The notes: generated by a model from the sequence alone, not told the origin. A stretch of DNA of 64,000 bases from Vanessa cardui (GCF_905220365.1 NC_061140.1:11658501-11722500); one strand, 5' to 3'; positions 12,351 to 24,454 are shown, counted from the stretch's first letter. Numbers and translations are program-made.

Positions 12351-12504
12351 TACTATAAGGAGACATGTTTGTTTGACTTGCTTATTTTGAAAAACGGAAA
12401 AAATTACAAGATATGACTTTAGTGTGACCAAGAATATGAAGATATGAGTGAGGTTGGGTAGGAAATATAGTTGATAGTAGATTTAAATGTATTTATTATT
12501 TAAC

Positions 12505-12839
12505 AATAAATTTATATAAAAAGTAAAGTAAAGTAATAGCCTGTAAATTTCCCACTGCTGGGCTAAGGCCTCCTCTCCCATTAACGAGAGAGCTTTGAAC
12601 ATATTTCACCACGCTGTTCTAATGCGTGTTGGTGGAATGCACATGTGGCAGAATTTCGATGAAATTAGATACATGCAGGTTTCCTCACGATGTTTTTCTT
12701 CCGCCGAGCACGAGATGAAATTACAAACACAAATTAAGCACATATATATAGTGGTGCCTGCATGGGTTTGAACCCGAAATCATCGGTTAAGATGCACGTG
12801 TTCTAACCACTGGGCCATCGCAGCTCCTAATAAATTTAT
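12505..12839 (-). mobile_element. Family B SINE, full length, with 11-bp TSD
   Basis: Body 12516-12828 on the minus strand, with a (CTTTA)-type tail, intact tRNA-like head and B box. Flanking direct repeat AATAAATTTAT at 12505-12515 and 12829-12839. Confidence 0.93.
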
Positions 12840-14249
12840 CCTACGCTGATAAGATAATTTGTAAGAATTTGGAAAATAATGAAGCGTGTAAAATGTATTT
12901 GACATTATAATTATTGTTATAGGCAAAGGTTTTTCGTATCTGTTGCAGATGTCCATGGGTGGAGGTAGTACTTAGAAAACAATTCAGAAGTTTCAGAATT
13001 CTGATCGATCTTCTATGTCTGAAATATTTTCAAAGGGTGCAAGGACAAAAAATAGATTACAAATTAAGCGTTAAAATAATTTTCAGTCTGAGATTTAAAA
13101 ATTTAATTAATATTTTTTTCAAGGAAATTTCATCGTAAATTTCAAACTACTATTTCCTGTAAGTAAATTCATTTAAAATCCCTTTCATTATAGTTTTATA
13201 ACCTATAGCTTTGCCACCATTACCGGTTAAACAGACCAATTTCAGACGGTTATCGTCTTTATTGCATTCGACGTTGGGTATAAAATTCTGTAATATCTTA
13301 ATTTAAGTGTTGAAACTCGATTCCGTAGTCCGTACGCGCTTTGCCTGTCTCCGGACGGCTTCATAAAATATTTTACGAGAGCAATAAAACTAAATACTAC
13401 CTTACATAATGTACTACATTATATAGCGAAATGTCGCTTAAGCGAAAGGTTTGTGGAATGTTACGCTATAATATTAGGTTCAGAATTTACGTTAAGTAAG
13501 TCGACAGACTTGTTTTTTTTTTAGATAATAGAAAAGGGTTGAAAGCCGGCATTTATTTATTTAAACAAACTATAACATCGTGTAATTTTGGGAGTCTTTG
13601 AAGAATAAACTTCAATTCAAGTTCATTTTATACACAAACATTGTCTTGCTAAGCTTTATGTTAGGCTTGCCATCAACTCATCAACAAACTAGCAACAAAA
13701 CAGTTCTCATAAATATATTATCCATTAGTCGATTTATTTGTGACAGAACTCATAGGTTATCTCTAGTTTTTATCTAGGCTTTGAATGCACCAGAAATCTC
13801 ATGATGGAGAGGGTATCGATGTCCTCACTGGGTATTCTGGTACACTCGAAGCGAATGAGTGTGGGAATAAATGACGCTTTTCGTCTAGGTAGACACTCTA
13901 ATAACTAGCATCAATATATATAAATTGTATTTCTGTATTCCGAATTAAATCATATGAAAACTAGACGAATTCCAAGACTGAAGTACCAAAGCTGCCACGG
14001 AATTAACAGTGTAAATAGCAGTTTATATTTCTTACAGTGTATGTTAGTGTCTAGGGTTGGATAAGACATTTTAATACAAGTTAGCCTATTTGCTGTCTTG
14101 TAACAATGTATTAAGAAGTATACCAAGACTAGGTTAGATAGTCATTATCAAAATTGTTTATAGCAAAGACTAAAATATACAAAAATTACATGTAAGAAAC
14201 AGCTGTGGTTGTACCAATGGTACTTAGCCTAGCAGTGTTAAAGTATCCC
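12840..14249. other. AT-rich DNA, no gene seen
   Basis: No recognised repeat and no open frame with protein-like content. Confidence 0.5.
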
Positions 14250-14445
14250 GGGTTAAGGTTGTCAACCACTTGTGGCAGAATATCATTGAAATTATCCATA
14301 TGCATCACCTCTGATGTTTTACTTCACAACCGAGAAGATTAATTATAAACACAAATTATGCACATAAAAATTCAGCAGTGCTTGCGTGGCTTTGAACCTG
14401 CAATCATTAATTAAGAAGCACGCGTTTCAATCACCACGGATCAAA
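14250..14445 (-). mobile_element. Family B SINE, degenerate
   Basis: 'cacttgtggcagaat', 'gattaattataaacacaaat', 'agcagtgcttgcgtggcttt', 'gaacctgcaatcat', 'gaagcacgcgtttcaat'. The 3' part is lost. Confidence 0.8.
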
Positions 14446-14699
14446 AATTACATATCAACAATTAAAGTATTGCATTTAATAATTTAGATGGAGAAGTTCT
14501 AAAGCCCTTTGAGATTAGAAGGAACTTTGTCTATTCCCTCGTTATTCTACCCGGGCAATAATAACTGTATTAACGTGATCTGATTCGCCTTCCACCTTTA
14601 TCTATCTATCTTTAATCATACTGAAAGAAAAGTTAGAGAAAGAAAGAAACGTTGAAACATTAAGTGTCATAAACTGATACTGTACTTTAATTAAAATAG

Positions 14700-14823
14700 G
14701 TTGCAACAGCTATTCAATATCCCACTGCTGGGGGCTAATACCCCCCCTATCTCCAATCGGCGCTGTTAAAATGCGATTGATGTATGTGACATGTGGGTTT
14801 CCTCACGATGATTTTCTTTATAG
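14700..14823 (-). mobile_element. Family B SINE, 3' part (interrupted)
   Basis: 'atcccactgctgggggctaa' to 'gtgggtttcctcacgatgat'. Interrupted by a C copy; the head follows at about 14999. Confidence 0.8.
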
Positions 14824-14998
14824 CAAATCAAAATCAAAATATACTTTATTCAGGTAGGCTTTTACAAGCACTTTTGTATCGTCATTTTACAATTTAGTGA
14901 AGCAACCACCGATTCCGAAAGTAGATTCTACTGAGAAGAACCGGCAAATTCAGTAAGTACTCTTTTTCAACATTTAAAAATATTAATTAAGTTGATAT
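14824..14998 (-). mobile_element. Family C LINE 3' end inserted in a B SINE
   Basis: 'aaatcaaaatcaaaatatac', 'ggcttttacaagcacttttg', 'gaagcaaccaccgattccga', 'gattctactgagaagaaccg'. It lies between two parts of one B SINE; some SINE sequence at the junction is missing. Confidence 0.85.
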
Positions 14999-15107
14999 TT
15001 ATTATTAAATTAATGAAACACACACATTCAGTGGCGCAAGCCGGAGCTTGAACCCATATTCTCTTTATTCAGAACAACGCGTTGTAACCATAGGACCATT
15101 TCGACTT
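14999..15107 (-). mobile_element. Family B SINE, tRNA-like head
   Basis: 'tcagtggcgcaagccggagc', 'ttgaacccat', 'acaacgcgttgtaaccatag'. Completes the SINE begun at 14700. Confidence 0.7.
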
Positions 15108-16271
15108 TCATAATAATTAAATTAGAATATCGAGCAACTGAAATTTGATGTTAACACAACAAATGAAAATTGAATGCTACCAAAAATACATATTTTTATT
15201 TCAAGGTCAGACGATGTCAACCTTCACAGAGAAATGTTATTAATTTTAAAATGTATTTTCCCGATACCACATAAATCTTGCAAACTCGAACGCAGTATCA
15301 CTAAATCGAATAAATATTATAAAATCACTTACCGTATCGAAGTAAAAGGAAATCTTAGAAAATCATTATACCTTTTCCGCCTAACTTGCTCGATGCCGAG
15401 TGAAAAGTATAGAATTTATGTCCCCCATAATACTTGCGGTTTCGGAAATCACTTGCCTTTTTTTACACCGGCTTCGCGTCTTTTTACTTACGCTATGTGC
15501 TCTAAGAAGGCTTTTAAAAACGGTAAAGCGTGTAGGTATTAAATGGAAATGCTATATTCGTATTTCGTGTGCAATTTTTTGTAATAATTTATTATGAAAG
15601 TTGCAATTTCTAGCGAGTTTGATAAAATATTTTGTTAAAATATATATATTTTTATAGAATTGTAGACACAGCTTTAATGGAGTCAAGTTGTCGCAGTGCT
15701 TACAAAGCCTGTATCTTAAACAGTGATCGCGGATTCCATACCAGTCAAGCATAACTAAATTTTTGCATATTTGATTTGAGTTTCGGATTCATGTATCTTA
15801 CATTTGACCGAATTTAACGTAAAGCTGCTCAAATTATCTACGATCAAGTCCTTTCCGATCTGCTTGATCCTTTGGCTTTGCGTAGAGATGTTGGATCACT
15901 TTGCATCACATCATGAAAAACGTACCCAAATTAAATAGTTTCATCACAAAAACTAGTACCTAGAAAAAATAATTACGTTTTTATTAAACATATTCAAGGA
16001 ATAAAAGAATACTAACTTCGAAGAGGCTAAATAAACTACTTAATATGCTAAGCTGAGTAAGTCGTAGAACTTCGTAGACACACGTAGAACTACGTAGTCT
16101 AGGGAAGTGTTACGATTTTAAACACCATGTAAAAATAGTGCTTGTTTTATTTTAATTTGTTTATTGCTGATTTTATTATGTTTACAAATTATATTAAATG
16201 GTTTTTAAGAAAGATTTGGATACAATTTACAATACAAATAATAATTAACTTCTGTATAGAGGTCCTCGAGT
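15108..16271. other. AT-rich DNA; long but featureless open frame
   Basis: The plus frame 15174-15542 (122 codons) is the longest outside the mariner. It has no domain, no splice context and an overlapping frame of equal quality, so it is taken as chance. Short direct repeats 'cgtagaact(t/a)cgtag' at about 16062-16098. Confidence 0.45.
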
Positions 16272-16426
16272 AAAATATTAGTTAGTAATTAAATAAACAT
16301 GGAATGGTAAAGAGATCTTATTTATAATCAATTGTATACAATTGATTATAAGTAAGATCGCTTTCCATGTTTTCATTCCATGTTTTTCATCCATTTCATG
16401 TTTATTTTATTACTAACTAATATTTA
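16272..16426. repeat. Foldback palindrome, about 155 bp
   Basis: The arms pair around a centre at 16336/16337 ('caattgta|tacaattg'). The inner arms match over about 31 bp, and the outer arms 'aatattagttagtaatt...' match 'ttactaactaatattt' at the right end. A 20-odd-bp insertion in the right arm repeats 'tccatgtttt'. Could be a foldback MITE. Confidence 0.75.
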
Positions 16427-16934
16427 TGTAAAAGTACGTATACTTGATAAGACGATAATTTTATGATTCAGCTTATATTACATAATGAATATACTGAGTG
16501 ATAGTGTTAAACGATTTGTATAAATTAATTATTATTAGTTACAAATTCTCTTAGTATAAATATTCATATTTAGAAACATTATATGTCTATTTCATAAGTC
16601 AAATATCTTATAAATAATACAACTAAAGTGAAATAAAATTTTCAATAAATAGCGAAAGAATAAAGTTTTTTGAATATATAGGTACACATATTTATCAAAA
16701 TGTGTTTTACTTGAAATCACAATATTATTGCCACTGGATACTGTTGAGTCTTAATTCTATTTTTCTTCCGCCGGTTCCTCTCAGGTAAGTGTAATGCTTC
16801 TATATTGAATAAGTGACTTTACATGATCCCTAAAACCTAAATAATCACCAAGCATGAACTATTAAAGCAAATTGAATCACATTCAGTAACAATCAACATT
16901 AATTTGCAATTGTAACAAATACACATATAAATAT

Positions 16935-17090
16935 GTAAAACGGCATTGCGCGGGACCGACCGACAGATTTATAGGAGCCTGCGACGTGCGTTCGTTCCAT
17001 CGCGAGATATACGAGTCTGTTTCACAGCGCGGTTTCGTTACGTATATAAATGGTCCCGTTGTTATTGCGAGTGGAAAGATCGGGTTTGAT
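16935..17090 (+). promoter_or_regulatory. CpG-dense stretch with TATA motif (candidate promoter)
   Basis: Roughly 19 CpG in about 150 bp, against very few in neighbouring DNA, followed by 'gtatataaatggtcccg' at about 17041-17057. It looks like a promoter or a relic of GC-rich DNA. No coding exon is seen downstream. Confidence 0.25.
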
Positions 17091-17130
17091 TTATAATATA
17101 CTTAAATTACGAAGATCATTATTTGAGGCT

Positions 17131-17390
17131 TCATTATCAATCGACTTCTAAAAGGAGGAGGTCATCAATTCGTCTGTATTTTTTTTTCACCGGCTCCAAA
17201 TATAACAATAACTATAAATCGACTTTTAAGTAGTCTAATATTTTTCATTTTATTTTACTTAGGAGGACTCTAAAAAATATGTTGAATACGCAATTATTTC
17301 TATTACTTTTTAGTGCATATTTATTTGTTTTAAAATGGGGTTTTGTTTGAAGTCGGTTTCTCTTTTTGTTAAAATTTTTATTTTTTTATT
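17131..17390 (+). mobile_element. Family H repeat
   Basis: 'atcgacttctaaaaggagga', 'tcatcaattcgtctgtattt', then 'agtgcatatttatttgtttt', 'gtttgaagtcggtttctctt'. Its 3' part recurs inverted at the right edge of the window and its 5' part at 63043. Confidence 0.75.
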
Positions 17391-17391
17391 A

Positions 17392-17676
17392 TTGGTGTAG
17401 GGCTTTGTGCAAGCCCGTCTGGGTAGGTACCACCCATTCATCAGTTATTCTACCGCCAAATAACAGTACTTAGTATTGTTGTGTTCCGGTTTGAAGGGTG
17501 AGTGAGCCAGTGTAACTACAGGCACAAGGAACATAAAATCTTAGTTCCCAAGGTTGGTGGCACATTGACGATGTAAGGAATAGTTAATATTTCTTACAGC
17601 GTCATTGTCTATGGGTGATGGTGACCACTTACTATCAGGTGGCCCATATGAGCGTCTGCCAAACTATACCATAAAA
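17392..17676 (+). mobile_element. Family A copy, near full length
   Basis: From 'ttggtgtagggctttgtgca' to 'ccaaactataccataaaa'. One of the best preserved A copies; all blocks are in order. Confidence 0.95.
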
Positions 17677-19297
17677 TACATAAAAAAATAAATGATATCA
17701 ATATCCAAATAACAGTTTGTAAGCAGAGCGTCGTTTTGCAAAAATTTAATTTCATAAGATTATAGGACAAGATTTCCATGCTAGATTAATTAAATTATTG
17801 TAATAACTATTATCTTTGTAACTGATTTTCGGAAAAGAGTAACTACTGATTTTCTTGTCACGTATTCTCGATTGAATGTACATTGAAGCGGCGGTAAATT
17901 TAAATTTAATTTAACCATGTAAAGTGGCAACATTAATGAAGTATAGTTTGATGTAATTCTTGCGACGTTAAATCCAAGATAATTGGGTAATTTCGTTTGT
18001 GGATACATCAATAGAACTTGAAGGTAATTCCATTAAAATCACCCTTATACATATGTACATTAAAAGCGACTTCGTCGCCTCACAAAAATGAGATATTCCG
18101 AATGGATTCCAAGCACAAGCGGGCTTGAATTCTAGCTTCGAGACGGAGTAGTTGGAACTTATATAAAAGATGTTTCAGGGTGCGGAAACTGTTGTCATCG
18201 CTGTGTTGGAGGGGTCTTTGTATACATTCAAAATGACGCCATACCCAGTCCCCCTCCGTAAACATGAGCCGTCACTTCAATTACAGATGTGGCTGTTATT
18301 ATATTGGTTTTAATATAGCATTAGTAGTTTGTATTCGGTTGCCTTGGAAATCACACGAAGTTAATGTATGAGATAAACTTTTACATATTTACATTTTAAT
18401 AAAGAATTTTAAAACTTTGACAAATAAGTGTTGATAAATACATTCCGGTGCGATACGTACTGAGAAGCATCCGTTAGAATCACGAACGTTAATTAAAAGC
18501 AATCCAATATACTTTGATGTTGTTAAGAACTTGGGGTGGATGTCTACACGGTATGGTCTGATACTGACAGCAGACGTTATTCTGAGAAAAGTTGCTTTGA
18601 GTGAAAAATCATATGGCCTGCAGTAGCTGATAAGTTTGGTATATATGTTTAAATACTTTAAGAATCCAGTGCATTAACACTTTCCACGTCATGAAAGCCT
18701 AGCGTGCCTGAGCGTGGTCTACATCGAATTTGTCGCAGCCCCTTCGTGCTATGTCAACATAAATAATTTTCGGTGTTACAATAAAATTAAGCCGAGTTCC
18801 CACAGCGCAAAACATTGTTGGAAATTGTCTCATATCGGATCTTGAAGTTTTTAATAAAATGCACCTTATTCCGAGCGGCTTAAAGTTTTTCGGATCGTAT
18901 CAGACAATTTTGGAGTTTACAAAATAAATTTAAACGAGTTTTTCACGTGCTCGTTTCACTTTAGCTGCAAAATGCTCGCTATCAATTATTTATTTATACT
19001 TCTTGTATTTTTATATAGTGTTTATTGACTGCAATTTGTTCTCGGTAATTCGCGTACTTAGCCTTTTGGGCGGTGATAAAGTTCAAGAATAATGCATTTG
19101 GGATTTGATTGTGGAACAATCAACATGGGTATAAATGCTGATTGATATACTTACATGATGTTAGCCAAATTGTACTCTTAGTGCATTTTGTGTTATTGTA
19201 TAAAGTTAGTTTATTCAATTCACTCTTTCTCTTAGTTGGATAATATGTTTATTTATTAAATTTGATTCGTCAATTTTCAATTTTAATTTATAAGCAA
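17677..19297. other. AT-rich DNA with one unexplained open frame
   Basis: Includes the minus frame 18265-18080, entered separately. A GC-richer patch at 18680-18760 has no recognised content. Confidence 0.45.
18080..18265 (-). other. 61-codon open frame, possible exon or pseudogene piece
   Basis: Minus-strand frame with protein-like composition: GDWVWRHFECIQRPLQ near the start, then a basic/leucine stretch LLYKFQLLRLEARIQ. It is GC-richer than its flanks. A stop lies just upstream of the Met in the same frame and the frame ends TTTTTGTGA, which also offers a weak GTGAGG donor. No family recognised. It may be an exon, a retrotransposon scrap or chance. Confidence 0.25.
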
Positions 19298-19545
19298 AAA
19301 GCCAAACGACCACCCTACTCGTAACATGTTCTCCAAAAAATATCAATACTTAGGATTGTTGAGGTTCGGTTTGAAGAGTCAGTGAGATAGTCCCTATAGG
19401 TCCAACAGACATAACACTTTAGTTCTCAATTTAAGGGGCGCATGCAAATGAGATATAATTAATATTTCATATAGTATCAGCATCTATGGGTAGCGGTGAC
19501 CACTCACCATTATGTGGTCCATTTGCCATCTCAAAGTGACTTATA
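19298..19545 (+). mobile_element. Family A copy, degenerate
   Basis: 'gttgaggttcggtttgaaga', 'cagacataacactttagttc', 'catctatgggtagcggtgac', 'cactcaccat'. Its 5' third is badly eroded. Confidence 0.7.
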
Positions 19546-19552
19546 ATATATA

Positions 19553-19680
19553 TTCAACTGAGTGGTTAGACTGCTTGAATTTTAATTCATTTTTGCGGGT
19601 TCGAAGCTAGGCGAGTACAACAGTATTTTCATGTCCTTAATTCAGTTTTATCAATCATTTCGTACGCAGCGCAGCCGTTC
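19553..19680 (+). mobile_element. Family B SINE, degenerate head fragment
   Basis: 'actgagtggttagactgctt', 'tgcgggttcgaagc', 'ggcgagtacaacag', 'ttttcatgtccttaattcag'. Directly abuts the A copy. Confidence 0.6.
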
Positions 19681-20600
19681 CTTTTATTTACTGTTAACGC
19701 TAGTTAAAGCGCAATCATTGAGAAAATTATTTATATCATTATTAGAAAGGAAAAAAGCCTTAAGCGCCCAAATTAGACTTTAAAAAAATGAGATTTAAAA
19801 GTACATCAGTGAATATAATTTCTCAAACGTATCATTGCGGTTAAGCCTATTTTCCTCCACTAACTATATGTGCAGTCGCCATGTATCGGTAATGGTTGTC
19901 AAATAACGATGTTTATATTTTAAGTTATCGTTTATATTATTATACTTTATTAGATAAATGTCTAAGAAGTGCAAATATGTATTTTAATAGCTATTTGTAA
20001 ACATGACGATGTTATTTATCAGGCTCTAATAATTAATAGAGATTTGATTGTTTTGTTCTTTGGAAGATGTTAGCTCATCATGAAATAAAGAATATTTAAA
20101 TGGTCGCGTTTAATTGCTATGGAAACTGACAACCCAACTGTATCTCTGACATTTACGGACTGAGTATGATATAAATATTGTCACTAAATTATTTTAACAG
20201 TTAATTTAAACGACGACGATATTTCACTATATCTAAACAAAATCTCCCGGTAAATACGCGATACTAATTCTATTTGCTCGATGTTTCGCAGTGAATGTTT
20301 GCGGAGGCGAGGCCGTTTGAAATAAGAATTTGTCGCAACACAAACATGCAAACAGACAAACATTTGCTCAACATATCAAAGAGGTTTCAATATGTAATAA
20401 CAAACAGCTTATGGCAGACTCTGTCAATATTAACTACGATGCTTCTTTCGTAATGTGTTGCTTGCTAAGTGGTTTTTTTTGCGTTTTTTTAACCAATTGC
20501 GTTTGTATTATATTCAATGTTAAAGGCATGAATGCATAAAGTGTTCTTTTTTGTATTAATTGAATGAATGCGGTTTAAACACCTTTAAAAATTTCTCTTC
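19681..20600. other. AT-rich DNA, no gene seen
   Basis: The open frame 20330-20539 has no recognisable motif. No repeat recognised. Confidence 0.5.
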
Positions 20601-20940
20601 TATTAGGAAATGATTCTTCTATGAGTCGAGATGGCCCAGTGGTTAGAACGCGCGCATCTTAACCGATGTTTGCGGGTTCAAACCTAGACAAGCACCGCTG
20701 ATTCATGTGCTTAATTTGTCTTTATAATTCATCTCGTGCTCAGTGGTGAAGGAAAACATCGTGAGGAAACCTGCATGTGACAAATTTCATAGAAATTCTG
20801 CCACATGTGTATTCCACTAACCCGCATTGGAACAGCGTGGTGGAATATGTTCCAAACCTTCTCCTCAAAGGGAGAGGAGGCCTTGAGCTCAGCAGTGGGA
20901 ATTTACAGGCTGTTGTTGTTGTTTTATTAGGAAATGTTCT
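20601..20940 (+). mobile_element. Family B SINE, full length, with about 16-bp TSD
   Basis: Body about 20621-20924 with perfect A-box and B-box regions. Flanks 'tattaggaaatgattct' (20601) and 'tattaggaaatgttct' (20925) form a TSD with one indel. The tail is (GTT)n. This copy shows the intact 'tgtgacaaatttcatagaa' sequence, which is the Spy target at 1089/2186. Confidence 0.95.
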
Positions 20941-21727
20941 TTTTTAATTAGTCAAAGTTATTTTTGAAAGAAGTAGTAAAAAAAGAAAAGTATTATTGAG
21001 TCATGAATACTCAGTCAATCTACTAACTGAGCATTATAAAAGTAGTTACGAGTTAAAAAACCTACGCGTTAATGTGATTTTTTAAAGAATGAGTAGTCGA
21101 TAATTGATTTGCAAAGGCGAATATTATTTTGATACGTTTTGAATGTCGGAAACGATCAACGACATGACACCCAACAGCCATTGCACCTATACGAAGTCTA
21201 ACTGAAAGAGGGTAGCAAGGCGGACTTAACTTACTAAGGTATACACTAAAAGCCGTAACATATCATCGTCGACGATATTAAAGAAATCAATTAAAGTTTC
21301 TTATAAGAAAAAATATCTAATATTGATGAATTGGTTCGAGAATCTACCAAATATTTACAAGTTAACAGTATTTGGGTCACATTTAACTTTACCACCTCAT
21401 ACAATCATGCAAGTGCATAGAAATCATATTTATCACACGGTAACAGAGTCGATATTTGTTTGGCAAATGTTTTTTATCGTGAGGTCAATGAACTCGTGCC
21501 CACGTGGAAGCTGCAAGTGCGCAGTTTTGAAGACCCCTGTAGTGGGTTAAGATGTATATGAATATCTGTGTATGACGTTCGGGTAAATGTACTAGATAAT
21601 TGGAAATGTATGAAATTATAGAATTGGGTGGTTTGGTTTGTTCTGAATTAAGATTAGTCGACTAACGTAAAACATTTTTATTTGTCCCTTGTGAATTACG
21701 TAAGTTTTTTTTATTTATAATAACCTT
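20941..21727. other. AT-rich DNA, no gene seen
   Basis: The frame 21323-21550 (75 codons) lacks any domain. Nothing else recognised. Confidence 0.5.
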
Positions 21728-21930
21728 TTTATGGCTTAGGTTGGCGGATGACAGGCAACCTAGGCAACCTAAGGTATATATAGGTATAGACAATGGTGCA
21801 TTAAAAAATATTAACCATTCCTTACATCGTTAATGCGCCACCAATCTTGGAAACTAAGTTGTTACGTCTCTTGTGCCTGTAGTTACACTGGCTCACTCAC
21901 CCTTCAAACCGGAACATAATAACAACTTAT
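21728..21930 (-). mobile_element. Family A copy, truncated
   Basis: Minus strand: 'ggcttaggttggcgga', 'ggtatagacaatggtgcatt', 'cttgtgcctgtagttacact', 'ggctcactcacccttcaaac'. The 5' part is lost. Contains a small tandem duplication 'caacctagg' at about 21757-21771. Confidence 0.85.
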
Positions 21931-23741
21931 TCATTATGTAGTCACCAACAGTCATCATAAAGGCATCATAAGAACAATTGTCCCAAATTGTCCTCTTTAT
22001 TTTAGATATTGTCATTTTTTTGTTGATTATTAAGCTTAAGTTTAACATAAGTACGTCTAAAAATGAAGTCGTACTAAAAATAAAGTCTATTATTTTTTAT
22101 CCAATCAAAAAAGAAAAACAATTTTGAAAATTTGAATTGTGAATATGTTGATTCGAGTGACGACGGGTAAACTAGTAAAACTTGAAAATAGTATCCTCAG
22201 AAATGCATTTTATCAATAAGGAATGCGTGAAAGAAAGGCGCACGCTGTTTTAAAATTAAAAAAATTAAATCTCTGACGAATATTGTTTTTTTAATTTTCA
22301 AATTAATTACTGTCTGCTTGATAAATTATGCACAGAAATGAAATTATGCACAGAAAATCCTTATTTGTTAATTGAGCACTTGAGGATTTATCAAAATTCG
22401 TCTCCTAAGTTACTCAATTATGGGATAAAACTTGGTATGAAAATTTATATTTGATAATGAAAATTGGTATTAAGTATTTTGAATGAGTTACAAACATTCT
22501 TTAAAGCTTTTTACCTATACTTACACATTGATATTATATTAAAATTGTTTTGTATTGATAGTAGCTTTTTCACAAAGAAGGCAAAATTTATAAAGAAGAG
22601 GTTATTGTTTATGAGAACAATTATAATAATTATTAAAAGTGTATGACGCTATGCAAAACTAACAGATAATTAAATGAGTTAATTGAAGAGAAATATCGAG
22701 TGAACAGTCTGTTTAAAAAGAGTCCATTGTTCCGTTTTCACTGAGTTTGAATAACGGGTATCGGAACGATGAATTGAAATCAAACGTAGTGAAAAATCAT
22801 GTTGATAGAGTTATTCTATAAACTTTGACTCGCTGTGTTTAATTAATTAGAATATATGTATGTCCGTCACGGGACACTCGTAGTTGTGAAGCATCGAACT
22901 TGATGGTAAAGAACTTATAAATTTAGGAAAACAATAAAAATAATATTACGAAAAGTTTCGCGTGTATCACATGTAACGGACGAAGTTGATTTCGTTATAT
23001 ATGTATAGTATATATTTAATAGAAGAAATTGAAATAAAATTATCGAATAAATGATACGAAATAAAATTGTTATTAAAAATTCCGTGTGAGTTAAAAGAAT
23101 AAAAAAAAGTAAATAATGCCTAAAATTTTTTTAATACATTTTTTCCTTAATTTGTTCATAATTTTAATAATATAATTTTAATAGCATTTAATTATTTTCA
23201 CAATACGATGGTCAGACATTCAAGCTCGTAGTATCAACAAAGCTCTAAGTCTCTAACGCCCGACGCTGACTATAACTTACAATTAGTCTATTTGTTAGTC
23301 TTTCGTTGATAACTTTATTCAGATCTATAATTGTTTGTTAAGGCAGACGTATGACTTTTAAATATTACTCCATTTAAATCTATTAACATTTATAATTGTC
23401 CTTAACATAAAATTACGAGAATTTACAATGTAAAGCTTTAGCTTATTCATGTTCAAACTTAAACGAAGCGTTTATCATCGGTTGTTACTAAGTAATAGTT
23501 ATTCTGTAACCTAACTTAATTTATTTGATTTTTATTTAAAAAAATAATGTAAATAAACTTTCTTATTATCATAATTATATATAGCAAATATAAGTAGTAG
23601 TTGTTTATTTATCAAATATATCTATATTTAAATTTAAATATAGGTCAGCTTGATTAAATAACTAAAATCACTGTAACTTATAATGTTTGTTTGTGAAGGT
23701 CTAATCCTGTAAGTTAAAATAAAATCATTTACTCTTAAACT
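21931..23741. other. AT-rich DNA, no gene seen
   Basis: A short tandem repeat 'aaattatgcacagaaa' lies at 22325-22356. The plus frame 22464-22646 is AT-driven. No repeat recognised. Confidence 0.5.
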
Positions 23742-23774
23742 GTGGAATTGAACTTTAAAGGAAAGCAAGACCGA

Positions 23775-23909
23775 ATGATGACAGAAACCACAGATGATTG
23801 GCTCCAGACGTTAGAACTCTTCAACGATAAAAAATATAGATGCGATATTTCTTATATACACGAAAAACGTCACAATGTTGGTAACAGAGCCTTCTGCAAA
23901 TCATTCTGG
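23775..23909 (+). CDS. Candidate coding exon with GTAAGT donor (unknown gene)
   Basis: An open frame runs 23742-23930. From the double Met at 23775 it encodes about 45 residues with a balanced, charged composition: TETTDDWLQTLELFND at the start and HNVGNRAFCKSFW at the end. Right after the TGG codon comes GTAAGTAG (23910), a strong donor in phase 0, after which the frame soon ends. G+C is about 37 percent, above the AT-rich flanks. A D SINE begins about 20 bp beyond the donor, as is usual in introns. No family is recognised, and no matching acceptor or downstream exon was found. It could be the first coding exon of a host gene, or chance. Confidence 0.35.
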
Positions 23910-23930
23910 GTAAGTAGCACCCTCTCATAA

Positions 23931-24163
23931 ATAAATAAATATAAGACAACATCACATACATTACTCTGTTCCCAATGTAAGTAACTAAAACACTTGTGTT
24001 ATGAAAAATCAGAAGAAACGACGGTACCACAAACACCCAAACCAAAAACAACATAGAAAAATAATGATAATCTATATTGACTCGGCCGGCAATCGAACCC
24101 GGGACCTTGGAGTGGCGTACCCATGAAAACCGGTGTACACACCACTCGACCACGGAGGTCGTC
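23931..24163 (-). mobile_element. Family D tRNA-derived SINE
   Basis: Minus strand: head 'acgacctccgtggtcgagtg', 'tgtgtacaccggttttcatg', B box 'cccgggttcgattgc', body 'gtttgtggtaccgtcgtttc', tail of TTTA repeats. Head and tail both present. Confidence 0.9.
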
Positions 24164-24170
24164 GAATTTC

Positions 24171-24335
24171 ATCAAATATTCTACCGCTAAACAACAATAC
24201 AAAGTATTGTTGTATGCCGGTTTAATGAGGTAGTAGGTAACTGCAGGCACAAGGAACATTTTAGTTCCCAAGGTGACATATTTGTTATGTATGGAATGGT
24301 TATGTATATATCGACGATGGTGACCACTAACAATG
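24171..24335 (+). mobile_element. Family A copy, partial
   Basis: 'atattctaccgctaaacaac', 'aggcacaaggaacatttta', 'gacgatggtgaccactaac'. The 5' block is missing and the 3' end is replaced by the palindrome at 24336. Confidence 0.8.
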
Positions 24336-24358
24336 ATATCATATCATTTGCCTTATAT

Positions 24359-24454
<96 letters not shown>

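Noticed and set aside
15174..15542. 122-codon open frame as a gene
   Set aside because: No domain, no codon or splice support, and an overlapping plus frame of similar quality. Long frames are expected by chance in 64 kb.
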